Assembly: GCA_963693365.1 (NCBI GenBank)
Contig: CAVNZM010000004.1
Coordinates: 3,720,001 to 3,784,000, forward strand
Length of the DNA stretch: 64,000 nucleotides
Direction: 5' to 3'
Origin: Amoebidium appalachense
Lineage: Eukaryota; Ichthyosporea
The notes under the pieces were generated by a model. The model had not been told where the DNA came from and did not search any database. It saw nothing but the letters and a program-made list of their open reading frames with translations. The position numbers were made by a program, and so were the translations under genes. Of the stretch, positions 60,023 to 64,000 are shown one piece after another (the stretch's first letter is position 1; each line of letters opens with the position of its first letter).

Positions 60023-61894
60023 TCATTTTTGATCCCTCAATCGTATGGCCCGTTCAAGTTCTGCTATTCGCTCCTCGTCTGCTTCTGAAAACTCGACATA
60101 CTCACTATCCTCACGATCAATCGAATCCAGCGTTATGTTGGGGCACGTTGCAAGCACCGTACATTCGAAACGGAGGTTTACACCAATGGTTATATCACTC
60201 AAGGAAGGGTGGCTTCGAAAACAGTCGATAGTGCGCAGTTCGGGTAGGTCTTCGAGCATCAGACATTGGATTGAATGAATGCCCCCGAGCGCAGAAATGT
60301 CCGAGAGAAAATAGCAAGAGGACAAACGGACAAGGGAAAGTTTCGGGGCACAGATTGGTCCGTTCCCGAAACTTTGAAGACGGCAGCAATCTATATTTAG
60401 ATACTTTAAATTGGGGTTGTTCAGCACGGGAAAAGTCACCCAGTCGCCAAGATTGGACAGCGAAAGAACCTCCAAATTTGGAAAGCGCCTTACTGCATTA
60501 ACGCTAAAAAGCCGGTCACATCCATCAATAGAAACCCGTGAAAGTGCCGGTGCGAATATTTCGTTTTCCTCGTCCCATAGCGTGGTAAGGGAATAACAGC
60601 TCCTGATGAAAACGTTGTTTAAATGTGGGTGGTGTAGCGGAAAAAGTGTGTTCAGGCGAAGTAATTCTTGCAGATTAATTCTTTTGATGCTGGGAACATG
60701 CCGCAACCCGGTGATGCTTCTAAGTGAATAACATGATTGAAGTGTGATGTCTTCCAAACATGGCGCACTGGCAAAATCCCCGCCGAATTCCACTAATGAC
60801 TGGCAACCGTTAATGTGAATGGTGCGCAAATGTGGATGGTTGAGGGAAAAGGCCGTGAAAGTATTGCCGAGTGAAGAAAGTTTTAGTTAAACAACCGAAG
60901 TCAGTGTGGAAACTATGTTGCCCAGACCTGGACATTTCAGTAGTGTAACGTCTCTCAGGTTATGACAGTACGACAGACCGCTCACATCGCTCAAGTCCGG
61001 GCAGTGGGACAGTGACACCACTTGAAGTTGGTCGCAAATCGAGGAAGAACGGATCGTGCTGAGCACAGGCATGTTCCTGAGCTCAAGTGAGCGTAGGCGA
61101 GGGTGGTTATTTAGCGACAAAACGGTTGGGGCCTCATTATCATGTAGATCAAACACAAAAAAGTTGCGGCGGTCACTCAAGTCAAGATGTGTTAGGGCAC
61201 TAAGCTGCGAAGATGTGTTTTGTGATGTGCTCCCTTCGACAACAACAAAAGTGCGGAGGGTGCGTGCATGGTTTGCCACAAACGACGCAATTAACTCATC
61301 CGCTCGAGACGGTGTGTCGAGCTGCATAAGCTGTACGTAAACATTGCCCAATTTGGAATACTGACTGTCTGCTTGTAAGAGAATGGCGGCAACATCGCTG
61401 AAGACATCGTGTGATTGCCGTAGCGGTTGCGGATTCAGAGTAAACGAGGAATTTGAACCGACGGCGTGGAACAAGACCTGTATGGAGGTTGGGTCGATGA
61501 GGGACAGTAATGTGCGAAGCCAAGAATACCGCACCTCCAAATTAGTAGAGGGAGATTCGGTAATAGCGCCGGCAGCAATCTTGCCAACATCGATAACAAC
61601 TTTTCCCACCGCCTCTTCCCATGGTTTCAATGTTTCCAAATCTCGCCAGACTACTAGATTTTGTCTGTTCCTTAAACCTCGAGCTCTGGCAGGGGCGTGG
61701 ATTGTGATTGTGCCAGCTTCGGGTGACCGGGCTAACTTGCTGAAGTGGCGGCAAACCAGCGAAAAACAAAGCCGGTCAGCAGTGGGTAGTTTGCGTAAAA
61801 TCTTGAATAGGAGCTCTGGGAAGAGGTGGTAGAGGGGGCCATCTGTGAGGGACAACAAGGTAAGGAGGGGTGTCGAGGGTGTATAAAGGGGCAC
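60023..61894 (-). CDS. F-box/leucine-rich-repeat protein with one internal TAA
   Basis: A single-exon reading frame of about 623 codons starts at 61894. An F-box lies at about residues 21-57 (LFPELLFKILRKLPTADRLC, VCRHFSKLA). A middle region follows (ETLKPWEEAVGKVV, SWLRTLLSLIDPTS), and from about residue 225 to near the end come leucine-rich repeats (LNNHPRLRSLELRNM, LSYCHNLRDVTL, LNNPNLKYLNIDC), closing with a charged helix (DEERIAELERAIRLRDQK). F-box proteins of this type are the substrate-binding subunits of SCF ubiquitin ligases; target unknown. A single TAA at 60887-60889 interrupts the frame between SVV and LKLSSLG; the paralogue has GAC there. The frame is otherwise open on both sides, so the product may be a 335-residue truncated protein, a readthrough product or a recent pseudogene. 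Confidence 0.82.

Positions 61895-64000
<2,106 letters not shown>

Larger units (their letters stand above)
58149..61730. repeat. Right copy of the tandem segmental duplication
   Basis: Direct repeat of 54325-57430, including the whole F-box/LRR gene 3' region. The offset grows from about 3.8 to 4.3 kb because repeat tracts differ in length (C and CA at 58296-58350; C then A at 59165-59218). Confidence 0.85.

Overview
The window is eukaryotic nuclear DNA from an intron-rich organism. Every well-supported gene is built from short exons bounded by GT-AG splice sites, no operon-like gene packing is seen, and introns and spacers are crowded with (GT)n, (GA)n, (TA)n and poly-G/poly-C tracts. The gene set (PAR-1/MARK/KIN1-type kinase, MTMR9-like pseudophosphatase, STOML2, F-box/LRR proteins) fits an animal or one of its unicellular relatives, but the sequence does not fix the species.

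Layout from left to right: a FAM173-like methyltransferase on the minus strand with one frameshifting homopolymer (875-1397); a small secreted protein made of two identical-spacing 8-cysteine repeats, minus (2539-3018); an orphan exon-like ORF, minus (6649-7043); about 6 kb of repeat-bearing spacer; a 7-exon AMPK-related kinase with UBA and KA1 domains, minus (13018-21578); about 7.7 kb of gene-poor spacer; a 17-exon MTMR9-like gene, minus (29312-43702); a head-to-head partner, the 9-exon mitochondrial STOML2 gene, plus (44963-52216); and a tandem duplication of about 3-3.6 kb carrying two F-box/LRR genes on the minus strand. The left copy (55758-57428) is a broken pseudogene cut off at a (GT)n tract; the right copy (60023-61894) is complete apart from one in-frame TAA. 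The window ends in a (GT)n-(G)n-(GA)n array.

The kinase, MTMR9 and STOML2 models were built by hand: every splice phase closes, giving about 1068, 624 and 360 codons, and each protein aligns from end to end with its family as I know it. The most interesting signal is how simple repeats sit on these introns. On the sense strand, poly-C often begins right after the 5' splice site, (CA)n often runs up to the 3' splice site, and several introns carry complementary repeats at their two ends (GU with CA, G with C), sometimes nested, so they could fold into hairpins that bring the splice sites together. Compound repeats also follow a fixed polarity: T-run then G-run, and GT then G then GA.
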